64,000 bases of DNA from contig NC_068563.1 in the NCBI RefSeq assembly GCF_022201045.2, positions 23,719,001-23,783,000 on the forward strand, given 5' to 3'. This DNA is from Citrus sinensis. Taxonomy: Eukaryota > Streptophyta > Magnoliopsida > Sapindales > Rutaceae. A program made the position numbers and the translations under genes. Shown here one piece after another: positions 23,048 to 35,484 of the stretch (within the stretch, counting starts at the first letter, position 1; each line of letters begins with the position of its first letter). Below the pieces are notes generated by a model, which saw only the letters and a list, made by a program, of their open reading frames with translations, did not search any database and was not told the origin of the DNA.

Positions 23048-23705
23048 ATATACCGATAGCTTATTGTGTTTCCTGGTGGTGGGCGGAGATGTTGCTTGGA
23101 AAGAGGGGGAAGTGGGGGGGTGTGACTGATTATTGATTAATGACTGTATTCGGTGCAAGGAAAGTCAGGGTCTACGCGTTGAGGCTTTTGACTGAGGGGA
23201 GTTACTCGCAAGAATGAGGACCTGGTCTCAATTACTACTTGTGTGCGCGTTGTTTGTTAATTTTCCAATTAATTTTTCTGCGGGGTTCATTTTATGCATG
23301 CAATGCACACTTTTGTCGTTTTCATTTGAGTTTTAATGATTTGGATTCTTTGTTACGTTTGGCAAGTGAATCGAAGACAGCTGGATTTGCAACTGTGTAT
23401 TCCCACTTGGGACCGGATCACTATTCTGTTGTTACTTCAATTTAAACGTGATTGACTTTTTCTGTCTAAGAGCATTGTATGTGACGTGTAAGTTTCATTC
23501 CATGAGGATTTTGTTAAATTATATCATCTATAACTTATATCAATCCAAAACTATTTTATTTTCCTTTTTTTTTTTTATAAAAAATATATAAGATTCAATC
23601 GTCGCTTGTCAAGCAATTGAGGGGCTACGTGACACTAATTTTGTGTCAGTTCTATGTAACGAAAAAAAAAAATTGTAACTTAACAGCTGTTTTTGTCAGG
23701 ATTAA

Positions 23706-23962
23706 GCTCTTATTTGGGATTGAGATGTTGTAACTTTTAAAGTACAACAGCTGTAGAAAAAAATTATAACTATCAAATAAAAATTAATAATATATAGTAT
23801 ATATAAATTTTAAATAATAATTTTGATAAAATTATTAAAGATATAACATATTTTCTATTATATAAGTAAAAAATTATATCAATATAACTTACAAGATACA
23901 ACAATTAATGTTTACCAAACACTTTAGTGTTGTACATTCCAATCTCAATCTCAAACACGTCC
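23706..23962 (+). mobile_element. PIF/Harbinger-like MITE, copy 1
   Basis: 257 bp flanked by TAA on both sides (23703-23705 and 23963-23965). The ends are imperfect inverted repeats: GCTCTTATTTGGGATTGAGA at the left, and the complement of the right end reads GGACGTGTTTGAGATTGAGA. The TAA duplication and TGTTTGG-type end fit Tourist-like elements. Related to 28632-28885 and, by its ends, to 34806-35062. Confidence 0.7.
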
Positions 23963-24014
23963 TAACGAAATGAAACTCACAATCTCAAACGCGTCCTAAC
24001 GAAATGAAACTCAC
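23947..24014 (+). repeat. 34-bp tandem duplication covering the MITE end
   Basis: Units 23947-23980 and 23981-24014 differ at one base (ACACGT versus ACGCGT). The unit contains the last ~16 bp of the MITE, its TAA and ~15 bp of flank. Confidence 0.85.
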
Positions 24015-24127
24015 AGCTACAATAAAAATTTAGAAAGGCAGTCACACATGCGTTGCATTTGATGTATGTTTGTCTGTGGCATCAGTCATAAGTTTTTCCT
24101 TATATTTTTATAAAATATTATTTTAAC

Positions 24128-24480
24128 TTAATGCGTTACGTAGTGGCAGACTCATACGCTTAAATCATCGAGGCTTAGTTTAAAAATTTTTAATTTTATT
24201 TGGAGTGCTTATTTTTTCAATGTTCATATCCAACATTTAAAATAAATAATTTATTACTATTATTTTTAAAAATTTAAGAGAAAATAATAGAATTTGAGTT
24301 TTTGAGAACCAAATATCTAAAGAAACAAAATTGTATGCTATTGCGATTTGACTCAAGTCTCCAAAATTATAAAAGTACACTTTTACTATTAAACTACATG
24401 TAGTTTGTTATATATAAAAATGAGCCCACATTTTTTTATTTAACTCTTTTAGAAGGACCTTATCAAATATTTTAAAAGAA
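24128..24480 (+). repeat. Dispersed repeat, copy 1
   Basis: Alignable with 40769-41115 in the same orientation. Shared blocks are AGTTYAAAAATTTTTAATTT, ATTTGRYYCAAGTCTCCAAAA, TCACTCTTACT/TACACTTTTACT and a right end ATTTAACTYTTT-AGAAGGACYTT. Strongly diverged and without coding capacity. Confidence 0.55.
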
Positions 24481-25232
24481 AAAATAATGGTCCACAAGGG
24501 ATGAAATCTCTCTTGAGCTTTAACTGGTCCGCCTATGGTGTTATGCAACATACGAAAAGTCCTGCGAAGAAACTAAAAAAATTGTTACTGATAATAAAAA
24601 AAGTTTTGACGATTATAGACAAACTTTTAGAAAATTAAGGGCCGGTTTGACAATATTATAACTTTTAAAATTAGTTGTGCCATATAAATAATTTATTATG
24701 AAAAGAATTAGTTAAATATTTAGTAAAATTTATTTTCAAAAATCGTGTTAGTTTTAAAAGTAGTAGTATGTGTTTGATAATTTTTATTATTAAATTGTTA
24801 TAACAATGTAAGTGAATGAAATAGACATACTATTGAATAAAATATCTACATATTTATAAGAATGTATAAAATATTTTTTTTATTGTGTACATATAATAAT
24901 TGATAATTAAAATAAATATTTTTATTTTATAAATTTTATTTTCTTATTTTCTTATCTCTATCTCTTTAAATTTAATGATTTTATTTTTTAATTGAATAAG
25001 GATATATATATATATATAAGGACGAATATGAAATTGTATTAAGAATAAAATTGATTCTCAAAACTAAAATTTAGAAGCCATTTCTTCCATACTTTTCAAA
25101 ATCCGGAGTAGGACAAGGTGATTTTTCCGAAAGTGAATTTTAAAAAAATTTACCGAAACACCAAAATCAACTTTTAACTTTATAAAATTACTTGTAAGCA
25201 TTTCAAATATAACTTCTACCTAATTATATTTA

Positions 25233-26089
25233 GGGTGAGACTATTTGCACTCTAAAAATACTTTGAGCACTCTTTATTTTTTATTATATAAATATCTTTT
25301 TATGAAATTACTAATAAGGACATTATAAATTCAATTTAAAAAATAAAAATAATTTACACAACTATTTATCACAAACCCTAAATCTTTATTGACAAATTCA
25401 TCATTAAGGTATTATAAAAACTCGAAAACAACATTGTATATCTCGCCATTGGTGCACAGAACAACAATCCAATGCTTCCAGCAAATAGACTTAGTTTAGA
25501 CTTTTTCTTACAATATCTCACAAACTATGTTAATTAAAAAAAAAAAAGATTTATGCAATGTTTGGCCCAGAGATTAGGTGTACTGAAAATTAATTGAAAA
25601 GAGTAACAGATTCAAAGAAAAAAATGCTAAACATAGATGAAATGATTAAATATATGAAATTCTAAAACCTCAAGTTTAAGAATAATCGAATTAAAAGAAA
25701 AAAAAATGTTAAACAAAGATGAAACGATTAAATACTTGAAATTTCAAACTTCTAAGAAAAACTAAAAACTTTCAATTAGAACAATCGCCCATTCATACAC
25801 CTAAAACCCCACGAATTAATTCTTGAAACATTAATTTTTTGAAAGAGTTCTAATGATTTCGCAAAGTCCAATAGATCCTCTTTCTTCGGATGTTGTCTTC
25901 TAAGTTTGGTTCTTGAAAACAAAAGTAAGAGAAAAACAAAAGAAAGGAGAAGAAGAAAAAATGGGTGTTGAAAAAAAAAAATTAAAGGTTATTTTTGAGA
26001 TTTAATATAGTGTACACAATAAAAATTTCATTTTTAAATTTTTTAATTGAGTGTTCTGAGTAATTTTTTTAGTGCAAATAACCCCACCC
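25233..26089 (+). mobile_element. Mutator-like terminal-inverted-repeat element
   Basis: 857 bp. Left end GGGTGAGACTATTTGCACTC; the complement of the right end reads GGGTGGGGTTATTTGCACTA. The similarity extends about 60 bp inward. The 9 bp outside each end (TTATATTTA and ATATGTTTA) match at 7 of 9, as expected for an old Mutator-type 9-bp duplication. No transposase ORF; the interior includes a less AT-rich stretch at 25430-25920. Confidence 0.6.
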
Positions 26090-26536
26090 ATATGTTTAAT
26101 ATCACGTCATCCATAAAATAAATTAATCATATTCATTCATGTGTAATCAGGTTGAAAGACTGGCAATCAAGCAGTGGACGGTTGAAGTACATTGGACCTA
26201 TTTGTGGTGGCTGTTCCGTCACTTATGTCTCTGGACATGCGAATCAAATCGACTCATTTTTAAGCCAAGATTGTTTTACGGATTCGTGAATTGTGATTTG
26301 TGAGCTTGGTTGAGAGATTATCCAACGGAGAGATTCTGAATTCTTTGTAATCTTGCTTTCATAAAAGTTTCATCCAGCTTTTACATAAAGAAAAATCTTA
26401 TAACGTTATCATGAAAGATTTTCTAGAAAAGTTGAAGGATTGCTTTGACTGATAATTCGGAATTTGAGATCATTGCAGCTTGCAGAGAATTTTTTTTTTT
26501 AAAAAAAAGGGTTGATTATTCCTTCAGGTAGTTTAA

Positions 26537-26750
26537 CAAAGAGTGATGAAAGAGTCACAAATTTTTGTATAAATTTATTTTTTATAAACTGATGTGGCAT
26601 TAATTTATTGATTGAATGGAAATACAAAATAACAAAAAAAAATTATGTGGATCAAGAGATATTTAATTCAATCAATGAATTAATGACACATCAGTTTGTA
26701 CAAGATAAGTTTGTACAAGAATTTGTGATTGTATCATTACTTTTCAACAA
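26537..26750 (+). mobile_element. Foldback MITE, copy 1
   Basis: Almost completely palindromic: the left arm (TCACAAATTTTTGTATAAAT...AAACTGATGTGGCATTAATT) pairs with the right arm (AATTAATGACACATCAGTTTGTACAAGATAAGTTTGTACAAG). Arms are about 90-100 bp with a short AT-rich loop. A second copy is at 41222-41435. Confidence 0.7.
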
Positions 26751-28631
26751 AACATAAGAATCACGTTTAAATGATCCTGTAATATTTTAATAATCATATA
26801 TTGTGTACGTAATTAAATTAATGATCTAATCTGATCGTGTGAGTATCCTCTCGTCCGGCATCAAATTTGTTAATCAAGTTGCTAATTAAAAAATATAGAA
26901 TAAAACATGCGATAATCATCAGCATATCAATTAATAAATTTTAAAACAATTGAGGAACAAGTTTAGAAGCTCCGATTTGCGCGTTCTCTTTCCCACTTTG
27001 AGATTTGAAAGAGACTTGCAAAATTCTATATAATTAGAAATTGCTTTCTTCATAAGTGACTATACCTATAGGTCCCCCCTCCTTTTGAATTAACACTACA
27101 TTTTCAGTTCATGAGTCTCCTGAAATCTGCTACTGATCAATTAAAAAGCCAAATTTCTATGTACAAAACCCACTTATTTTATTTTGGAGGATATCTCACA
27201 TATATATATAAGTTTGAGCCATAGGTTGACTTAATAACGGCAATTTGTTTTATTCCATATGAACTCTACCAGTGTTGATTGTACTAGATTATTTTATAGG
27301 TTAATTAAAAAAAAAAAAGATGATTGATGATTTGGAAACGTAAAAAAAAAAAAGATTGATAGTTAAGATAAACTAACTTTTTTAATAATGAAAATATTAT
27401 TAAAAAGTCTAAGTATAAAACCAAGGTTTTGGATTCTTTTTATACTAACCTTAAATACTGAGAATTTATTAAAATAGACAAATCTGAAATATTATTTTAT
27501 AATAAAATTCTCCTAATCAAAATAAGGAAAACAAAACAAACAAAGTCCAAGTCTGATATCTCTATATATAATTCCTGAAAATAATAAGAAAAATAAGAAA
27601 ATAACTTAAAACTGTAAATTGACCAAAAAAGAAACAAAATTTCTAGCTCGACCATGAGACATAATAGCGTATTCAGTTTTGGTTTTGGTTTGTCTCATCG
27701 CAAGTTTTGAAGCAGTTTATTATATGCCCAAAATAGATATATGTAACTCAAGTTATGACCTTTAAAAAATACCTTATTTATCTTGCACAACCATCTTACA
27801 TCAGTAACTCCTTATACATTTAAAAAATTATATCAAAACTAAGAGAGAAAATGATGAAATAAGTATATTTTTAAACCTTATTTTTGATAAAAATGATTAT
27901 GAAATAATAAGATACTTTTGATATTTCAACGATAATCAGTTATTGAATTAGCATAAAAAGAATATGATAAATCATACGTTAGATAGGTACAGTAAAGTTC
28001 AGAAATTATTATTTATGTTCTCATTCAAGTTATGATGATGATGATGATGTTCTTTCTAATAGCATGTGCTTATTACAATCATCAACTTGATAAATTAAAG
28101 TATGAAACAAATAAATCACAATCATGCTTGTTCAAAGTTATGAATGATATAACTATTTGAAATGAGACAATTTCTAAAATAAGTGAATTTCAAGTGAGAC
28201 GGCTGCGGGGTGGGGTCGTTCTTGCCTGCGGGTGAAGCTTCTACAACTTGGTGTTTGTTGGACTTTATCACTCAAAATTTCACCATTACAAGCATCCCCA
28301 CTTAGCTTTCACAATTTTAATCCATATATTTTGTATAAGATTTAAATATCGAAAAGAAAGTTCTTTCAATGCCCCCAACTTGAGATAACCGTAAAATCAA
28401 GATTTAAGGCATCCTAAATACGCTTCACAAGTTGCTTTGGATTAGGATATGTGAAGCTGCTTTGGATTAGGATATAACACCCATTACCGTTTATTCGGAA
28501 TTGGACACGTTGATTTTTCGTTCTGTTATTAAGGTTTGGATAAGGATAAGAAACTTTACATATTACGCATCAACTACCATGAAATGACATAGCTAGTAAT
28601 AAATTGTACGGATATATGAGATACATAATTA
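26751..28631. other. Gene-free AT-rich stretch
   Basis: Nothing beyond low-complexity AT-rich sequence and short A runs; no gene, RNA or element boundary recognised. A short GATGAT repeat occurs near 28033-28049. Confidence 0.4.
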
Positions 28632-28885
28632 AGGTCCTGTTTGGAATTGAGGTGTGGTATCTTTTAAGTTACAGCTGATGTGGAAAAAAAACTGTAACTA
28701 TCAAATAAAAATTAATAATATGCAGTAAATATAAATTTTAAATAATAATTTTGACAAAATTATTAAAGATATAATAAATTTTTTATTATACAAGTAAAAA
28801 ATCATATTAACATATCTTATAAAGTACAGCAGCTAGTGTTTACCAAACACTTTAGTGCTTGTCCAACTTCAATTTCAAATACACC
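28632..28885 (+). mobile_element. PIF/Harbinger-like MITE, copy 2
   Basis: 254 bp, highly similar to 23706-23962 over nearly its whole length (shared TGTAACTATCAAATAAAAAT-type core and ACCAAACACTTTAGTG). Flanked by TTA (28629-28631 and 28886-28888). Ends AGGTCCTGTTTGGAATTGAG and, on the complement, GGTGTATTTGAAATTGAAG. Confidence 0.7.
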
Positions 28886-30489
28886 TTAACTGACTTTATT
28901 TTTCATCATTAACGTGACAATGAGGACACGTCATATGTGATAAACTACGTATGTATCTTAGCTGTGTAGCGCAACATCACTCTTAAAGTCGAGAAGAAAA
29001 GCTACTACGTTTCTCCGAAGCTACTCATAATCTTAAATGTTGCATTTTAACATTTTATTTATTCATTTGGGATGAACATGTGTGAGTAGATGTTTAATGG
29101 CCAACCAACAAGTTTTATGTTAGCAGTTTAAATGGGTTTATCAGAGGTATGGAAGCCCGGCCCAGTAAAAGTTTATACACTTTGATCACATCTTTAAAAG
29201 CCTATAAAAATGTCGCGAGATTCTTTGAAACCAAGAGTTCAAGGAGCAAGACCGACACTAAAGGTAGCAAAAGTGCAGACCCTTTTCTACACTAAATAAC
29301 ATGTTTACGTCGTTTGTGGTTGCAAGCATTTGTTTCATTTCCAATTTAAGATTAATAAGAACTTTAATCATGTGTCCTTAATATTAGTCAAGATATAATT
29401 ATTTCCCTTACTTAATCTATGAATATGTGAGTTTGTGTATGTGGGTCTCTGTGTCTCGAGTGTTTTGTTGGGGGACTTAACATAAGATTTCAAGTTATCC
29501 AACCAAAAAAACTAGTCTTTTAGGTAAAATGACCTACCTCCTTATAAACCTAAGTATCTCCCATTTACTAGTTATTATAGGATACAACTCAATATGTTTA
29601 TTTCTTTTTTCGTTTCTATAATATTTTTGTAAACTTTCAGTGGTGTTATCTAAAATATTTTCTACGAGCCTCGCTTCTTTTCAGCACTTCCAAAAATTTT
29701 ATATGAAAACCATATATTATTTGACAAACACGGTTTTGGTTTATTTGTTCTACATTTAGTATATAATTAGCAATTAAACGTACCTTGTTGGACTTAGATA
29801 TGAAAGTTAATTGTCACCTTTATAACATTTACATAACTAATTCTTCATACACTTTCATTAATCGAACTTCATCTGATCGCCCAATTCATACTACGTAATA
29901 TCTTCCTCAAATTCTATTTCAATCTACTACACTGTACATATTTTATTGGCCATAAATTGCATAGAAAATAGCATGAGTCAGGATCTAGTCCATCGGCGGA
30001 AAAAAGGAAATGAGTTGCAGCTTATTGGATTGCAATTGGGGTCCCCTTAAATAACTTGATCATAACGAATTTTTGTAGTTTGGATCATTCATACGGTAGA
30101 AATCTCAATAATTAAATTTTAAATTGAGTCCAACTATTATGTGTTATTTATTTATTGGCTAATAAATTTCAAAACTAATAAAATTAATATTCTACCATCA
30201 AACATATTAGCGGACATCACTCGATAATCTTGGGATCTTAACATAACTCTTCATCCTATTTGTTTTATCACCTAGCCTAACAAAACAAGGCCACATGGTA
30301 AATTGAAAATACCTGCAATAATCAGCAATAGATACTATGCTAAATTTCAAACATTCTACAAAATTAAAGAGAAAAAAATATTTATTATTTAAAGAATATT
30401 AATTAAAGTGCCTTTTAAAATCTTAAATATTAATGTAACTTTTTAAATAAATAAATTGTAAAATCTTATTTAAAAAGGGCTCCGGTTTT
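28886..30489. other. Gene-free stretch
   Basis: I see no gene. A CCTATAAAAATG motif near 29200 resembles a TATA box but no coding sequence follows. Otherwise unstructured. Confidence 0.4.
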
Positions 30490-31950
30490 CCATGTCATAG
30501 CAAGAACCCACTTCTCAGACATCGCCCACTCGTACGTCCGATCCGTCGATTCCATGAGTTGATGATGATGAATAGATGATGGATTTTCTGAAGTTGAATT
30601 TGAATCACACCGTACAGGTCACAGCTATATATTATTAAATATTTATTGCTAGCTCAGCTGCTATCATAACCATTGATTGAAATAATTGAATGCATTAATA
30701 ATGATGAAATTTGCTCACTTAATTACTTGCCCCCAGTTGTGACCATGGTGAATTTAATTGGCTACTGCATCAGTACAAATTACAATTGTTAAAGTTAGCT
30801 ACTTCCAATTTTGCATTTATTCGGTTTTCTGATTGAACAAGACGAATTTTATGTCTTTATAGATACAATTGGACACACACACAAACACACGTATAATTGA
30901 TTAGTCACCCTAACGTAACTTAAAAGCCAAATAAAGTTCATCCATTAGTCCACCTAAATTATTGTTTTGTTACTCATTTTTATACTAAAAAACTTAGTTG
31001 TAAATTATGGTAGAGTAAAAATTCGTTTAATCCTTATATTTTGAAGTTATGTTTATTTAGTTCTTATATTTTTAAAAGTATCTCAAAACATCTTTATTGT
31101 TAAACTATTGACATCTATGTTCTTACTTTTGTTCTTTTTAGCTTATTTTTAAAATATTATCTTCTCACAATAATGTTTCTTTTTTTAGGACATTGATAAA
31201 CGAAAAAAAAATTAAATTACCAATTTAACCTCAAAAATAAATAAAAAGAAAAGAATATGTATTAATTTTTGTGGAAGTTCACATGTGTCCAAAAATTAAT
31301 ATTGTAAAAAAATTAAGTTACCAATTTTTTTAGACATTAATAAAAAAATCAATATATTAACTCCTTAGTAAAGCGTTCCACAAAAATCAATATATATTCT
31401 TTTTGTTTCTATTTTATTTTTTCAGATTAAATTAATAATTTAAAATTTTCTTTTTATTAATAATGTCCAAAATAAATATTATTGTAGAGGGATAATATTG
31501 TAAAAGCAAACTAAAAGGATCTTTTGCCAATAATCTAACATCAAGAATGTTTTAAAGTATTTTTAAGAATATAAGAATTAAACAGGCACTAATTTAAAAT
31601 ATAGGAACTAAACAAGTTTTTATTTGTTATAGTAAATATAGCCTAGGAAAATTCTATACATATACGTTTGGAATTCTTTTTAATATTATCCTAGTTTATT
31701 AATAAGTGGGCATTTATTTTGTATTATTATGTTAATTTCTTAAAAGAAAACATAAAGAATTAAAATTACATAAATCCTTCTTTTTCTTTTCAAAAAGTTT
31801 GAATGGAAATTTAAATCTCACCTAATAAACACCAACCACTAGTCCATTTTTGTTTGTTGTTAAGAGTGGTAACTGAATTGAGCTTGAGACCAGAGGCATT
31901 GCCAGCTATATGAGCTAGCTCTGTTCATTTTGTGTTAAATGATTCTTAAT
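30490..31950 (+). repeat. Segmental duplication, copy 1
   Basis: Two blocks (about 30490-31010 and 31625-31950) match copy 2 (32290-32650 and 32990-33320) in the same order. Anchors: CACTTCTCA...CGCCCA, GAATCRCACCGTACARGTCACAGCTAT, GCTGCTATCATAACCATT, GAAATAATTGAATGCATTAA, ACTTGCCCC-AGTTGTGACCA, GAGCTTGAGA-CAG-GGC. The gap between the blocks is a separate inserted element (31013-31622). Confidence 0.75.
31013..31622 (+). mobile_element. ~0.6-kb MITE inside duplication copy 1
   Basis: Absent from the corresponding point of copy 2. Its ends are inverted relatives: left TTTAATCCTTATATTTTGAAG with TTTAGTTCTTATATTTTT, right AAATATAGGAACTAAACAAG preceded by AAGAATTAAACAGGC. A relative with the same end architecture is at 45955-46600. 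Confidence 0.6.
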
Positions 31951-32169
31951 ACGTTCTTTTGGAAAATACATAAAAATCATGCATTTGGTCATTTGCTGGT
32001 GAAATTAAAAATCATTTAAGCCTTGTTTGAAATTGAGGTTGGATTATCGAAACTTAAAAAGTAGAATATTAAAATATTTAATAAATATTAATTTTTATAA
32101 TTTAAAAATTAAATTAAATTAATTTTATAATTATATGGTAAAAAGTTATATTATATTTTTATTAATTTT

Positions 32170-33320
32170 ATTTTCACACACTTGTTAAGGTGTATAACAC
32201 GTAGCCACGTAGAGCTTGTTCAGGTGTATTACACGTAGCCACCTAGAGATTCGTTTTTTGTCAGAATCAGTATTTGTTACCTGCGGTTTTCTGTAACATA
32301 AAAAGACCCCACTTCTCATAGAACGCCCAGTTGTACGTCTGATAAATCAAATCCGACGATGATTGATTTTCCTAAGTTGAATCGCACCGTACAAGTCACA
32401 GCTATGTGTAGATTGTTAATTACTAGCTGAGCTGCTATCATAACCATTTGATTGAAATAATTGAATGCATTAATAACGATGAAATTCGCGCACTTAATTA
32501 CTTGCCCCAGTTGTGACCACGGTGAACTTAATTGGCTGCTGCATCAGTACGATTGTTAAAGTTGGCTAATGCATTTATTCGGTATTGCGACTGAACGAGA
32601 CGAATTTTATACCTTCATACATGCAATTGGACACACACACACACACACAAACATAAGGTAAAAATAAGTAAAAAGACAGTGGGTTATGTCGGCTAAGGGA
32701 TCAATTTTATCTGGTTTTTAAGTTACATTAAACTCACTGTTTTTTTTTTATTTACATGAGACTATTACTAAAATACAACTCATATTACATAACACTATAA
32801 CTGATATTTATAAATATTCGAGAAACATCAACTCTATTCAGATAGAAGATTACATTTACTGAAATTTGAGGAAGGAATTAAACCCCATAATACTTTTGTG
32901 GGTGTTCGAATCACTACTCTCACAATTATGAAATAGTGAATTGGCCAAGTGGTCCATTAAACTCACTGTTTTATTATTCATTTTTATACTAAACAACTTA
33001 ATTATAGGTTATAATAAATATAACTTAGGAAAATTCTACATATACATTGGAATTTTCTTTAATATTATCCTAGTTTATTGACAAGCTGGCATTTATTTTG
33101 TATTACTGTGTTATTTTGTTGAAAGAAAACACAAAATATCTAAATTACATAAATCCCTTTATTTCTTTTCTTGGAATGAAAATAAGAAGTTCACCCAATA
33201 AACACCAATTGTTAGTCCGTTTTTGTATTATTGCTAAGAGTGGTAACCGAATAGAGCTTGAGAGCAGGGGCAATGGCAGCTATGTGAGCAAACTCTGTTC
33301 ATTCTGTATTAAATGACGTT
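32170..33320 (+). repeat. Segmental duplication, copy 2
   Basis: Direct copy of the 30490-31950 segment without the 0.6-kb MITE but with its own insertion at about 32690-32985 (AGTTACATTAAACTCACTG flank repeated at both sides). Contains an (AC)n run at about 32632-32649. Ends 540 bp downstream of the PNO1 stop codon. No gene found inside. Confidence 0.7.
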
Positions 33321-33862
33321 TGATCATTTGCTAATGAAACTAAAAACCATTTTCTTTCTTCTCAAAAAAAAAAAAAAAAAAAAACCATTTTCTTTGAATT
33401 GCTACATAGAGAATATAACCATTTTCTGCTGAAACATCAATAGTACACGTAAGCACACCATTTTGCACCACAGATTTTAGCACCTTGACAAAGACTATTC
33501 CCATTTGCTGCAGAGCATAGCAATAAAGATTAAAGAGGAATTTAAAATTTCTTCACTTGAAGCTGTAGAGATAGATACAATAACAAAAAGCAGCACGGTT
33601 CGGGGAAACCAAAATTTTTGCTGTCCATTTGGATAACTGATAATCCCTTGTCTATGAAGAGCGCTTGACAAAGCAGTAAACAGTGAATCCAACAGCACAG
33701 AATGATAATCGACACACAAACATATTTGAATACACAATCGAACAAAAACTTGTACCAATGATACTGCTATGATTGACAAAATCCTAACCGCTAGGTTACA
33801 CTCTCATAGACATACTCGGCATAAAGAAATCTTGCATACATAATATAACAATATGAGAATGA

Positions 33863-34522
33863 TCAAAACCTTTCTGCCAATCTGGCAGTCACTGCTCTAA
33901 GTTTTGAATACACCTTTCCAGCAGGAGATCCTAAGATGAGACTGCAAAGGGAATCCCTTGCAATCTTAATATTGGCAAAAGATCCTAGTATGTGAATTTT
34001 CGTATCAGCAATGACAATCCTTGTCTTTGTTGCATTTTCGATCGCAAACTTGGTTTTGCCACCTTTACCAGAAAGCCTTCCGATGGCACGCGACAAATGC
34101 TCACCTCTAAGTGTCTTGACATCCTTGATCTCAAACGATTCCACATACAGCTCATCCAAACGCAAAAGGGCAATGGCATCAATAACATCAAAACCAAGCA
34201 TGAATGCATGAACAAAATCTGCACACTTCTGCAGATTACTTATGTCTGGTGTGTCTGCTCTAGTCTTCAATTCAACCCTACGAGCCTTGAGGTTCATACG
34301 GATGTCAATCTTCATCTGCTCAAAAATTGGAGTGTAGATATCCATCCATACTTTCTTGAGAGGCGAATATCGATGGGGTGGAACGTTAACCTTCTGAAAC
34401 TGAACTCGACCATCAGACATTTCATGAGCCTTCAATGGCTCAAACAGGGGCTTCAGTGGCAGAGGCCCGGGTTCATTTTGCGTTTGAGATGAGATTGTTT
34501 CAACATCCATGGAAGACTGCAT
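33863..34522 (-). CDS. PNO1: PNO1/DIM2 KH-domain ribosome assembly factor
   Basis: A 219-residue protein, uninterrupted in its coding part. PNO1 (Dim2) binds 18S rRNA in 40S precursors and works with the NOB1 nuclease in nucleolus and cytoplasm. The N-terminal ~40 residues are acidic and variable. The conserved core starts at QKVNVPPHRYSPLKKVW (43-59) and includes VELKTRADTPDISNLQK (83-99), FMLGFDVIDAIALLRLDELY (107-126), and the KH signature RLSGKGGKTKFAIENATKTR (149-168) with its GxxG loop. It ends in SPAGKVYSKLRAVTARLAERF (199-219, quoted only as landmark beginning SPAGKVY). Length is close to other plant PNO1 proteins once the alternative start is considered. I choose ATG 34522 (MQSSMDVET); the open frame upstream lies beyond a good 3' splice site (TTATCTCTTCAG at 34541). 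The 5'UTR is split by an intron (34541-35363). Confidence 0.94.
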   Translation of the reverse strand: MQSSMDVETISSQTQNEPGPLPLKPLFEPLKAHEMSDGRVQFQKVNVPPHRYSPLKKVWMDIYTPIFEQMKIDIRMNLKARRVELKTRADTPDISNLQKCADFVHAFMLGFDVIDAIALLRLDELYVESFEIKDVKTLRGEHLSRAIGRLSGKGGKTKFAIENATKTRIVIADTKIHILGSFANIKIARDSLCSLILGSPAGKVYSKLRAVTARLAERF

Positions 34523-34540
34523 AGTGAAGAACCAGAAGAT

Positions 34541-35363
34541 CTGAAGAGATAAGAGGTGCATAAAAATATCAGAGCATTACTAGCAGCAAACCTTCAATAC
34601 ACCATTATACAAATTCTAGATAAAAAGGAACAGAGAATGGAAAAAATACAAAAAAATAGATTGAATTATTTTTGACTTTTTTTCGCCTTTAGAACATTGA
34701 ACCTGGCAAGAAAATGAACAAAAACAATCAAACAAACAGCTCAGACAAAGTTGTTGACGCCAGCCTTTATAGGTCGAATGTTAATCAAATTCTATTCAAG
34801 CTTAAGGCCTTATTTGGTATTGTGGCTGGACAGCTGTAACTTATAAATTACAACATTGAAGTATTTAGTGAACATTTTGCTATAGCTTGAAAAATAAATT
34901 GATTTCATCACCCTTATATAATTAAAAAAAAACCCTAAATATCTTTACTTTTTTTATTAAAATTATTATATGAAACATATTTAATCAAACTACCAATTTT
35001 TATTTTATAATTATAATTTCCTTTCCTACAACAACTACAGTGCTTCAATACCAAACAAGACGTAAACAATCAATAAGACCCCATCGAAGAGTTAAATTTT
35101 TTTAAAAAAAAAAAGATAATTTGGTATCACATGAGCTTCGTAATTGTTCAATACGTCTCTGTTTAGTTCAATCAGCCACCCAAACAGTTCCTACAGCCAA
35201 ACAGCTTTATCAAGAATTCATACATAAATATATTTAAAAAAAAAACACAGAAAGATTTTAATTTTATCACGATTCAATCTACCAAAAGCAAATAATAAAT
35301 ATAAATCGTGCTTCTTCTATTAAAAAAATTTTTAAAAAAGAACCGAATACTGTTGAAATATAC
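34541..35363 (-). other. 5'UTR intron of PNO1
   Basis: On the minus strand the donor is CTTACCAG|GTATAT (exon end 35364) and the acceptor CTCTTCAG|ATCTTCTGG (exon start 34540). The upstream exon (about 35364-35480) has no ATG. Leader introns are common in plant housekeeping genes. The intron contains the MITE at 34806-35062. Confidence 0.65.
34806..35062 (+). mobile_element. PIF/Harbinger-like MITE inside the PNO1 leader intron
   Basis: 257 bp, flanked by TAA on both sides (34803-34805 and 35063-35065). Ends GGCCTTATTTGGTATTG and, on the complement, CGTCTTGTTTGGTATTGAAG. The core differs from the copies at 23.7 and 28.6 kb, so it is another family of the same superfamily. Confidence 0.7.
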
Positions 35364-35484
35364 CTGGTAAGAGCTTTATATCTCTCCTCTTCGTCTATGG
35401 CGGCAATGACGGTGTGAGGTTCAAAGAATTAAAGAGAGAGGGTTTTGGAGTAGCGTTTCTCACCGTGCAGCAAAAATAATAAGA

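Noticed and set aside
33495-33779. 94-codon minus-strand hydrophobic frame just downstream of PNO1
   Set aside because: Lies in the PNO1 3'UTR region and begins after its stop; no domain or own promoter seen.
33992-34492. 166-codon + strand open frame
   Set aside because: Antisense shadow of the PNO1 coding region.
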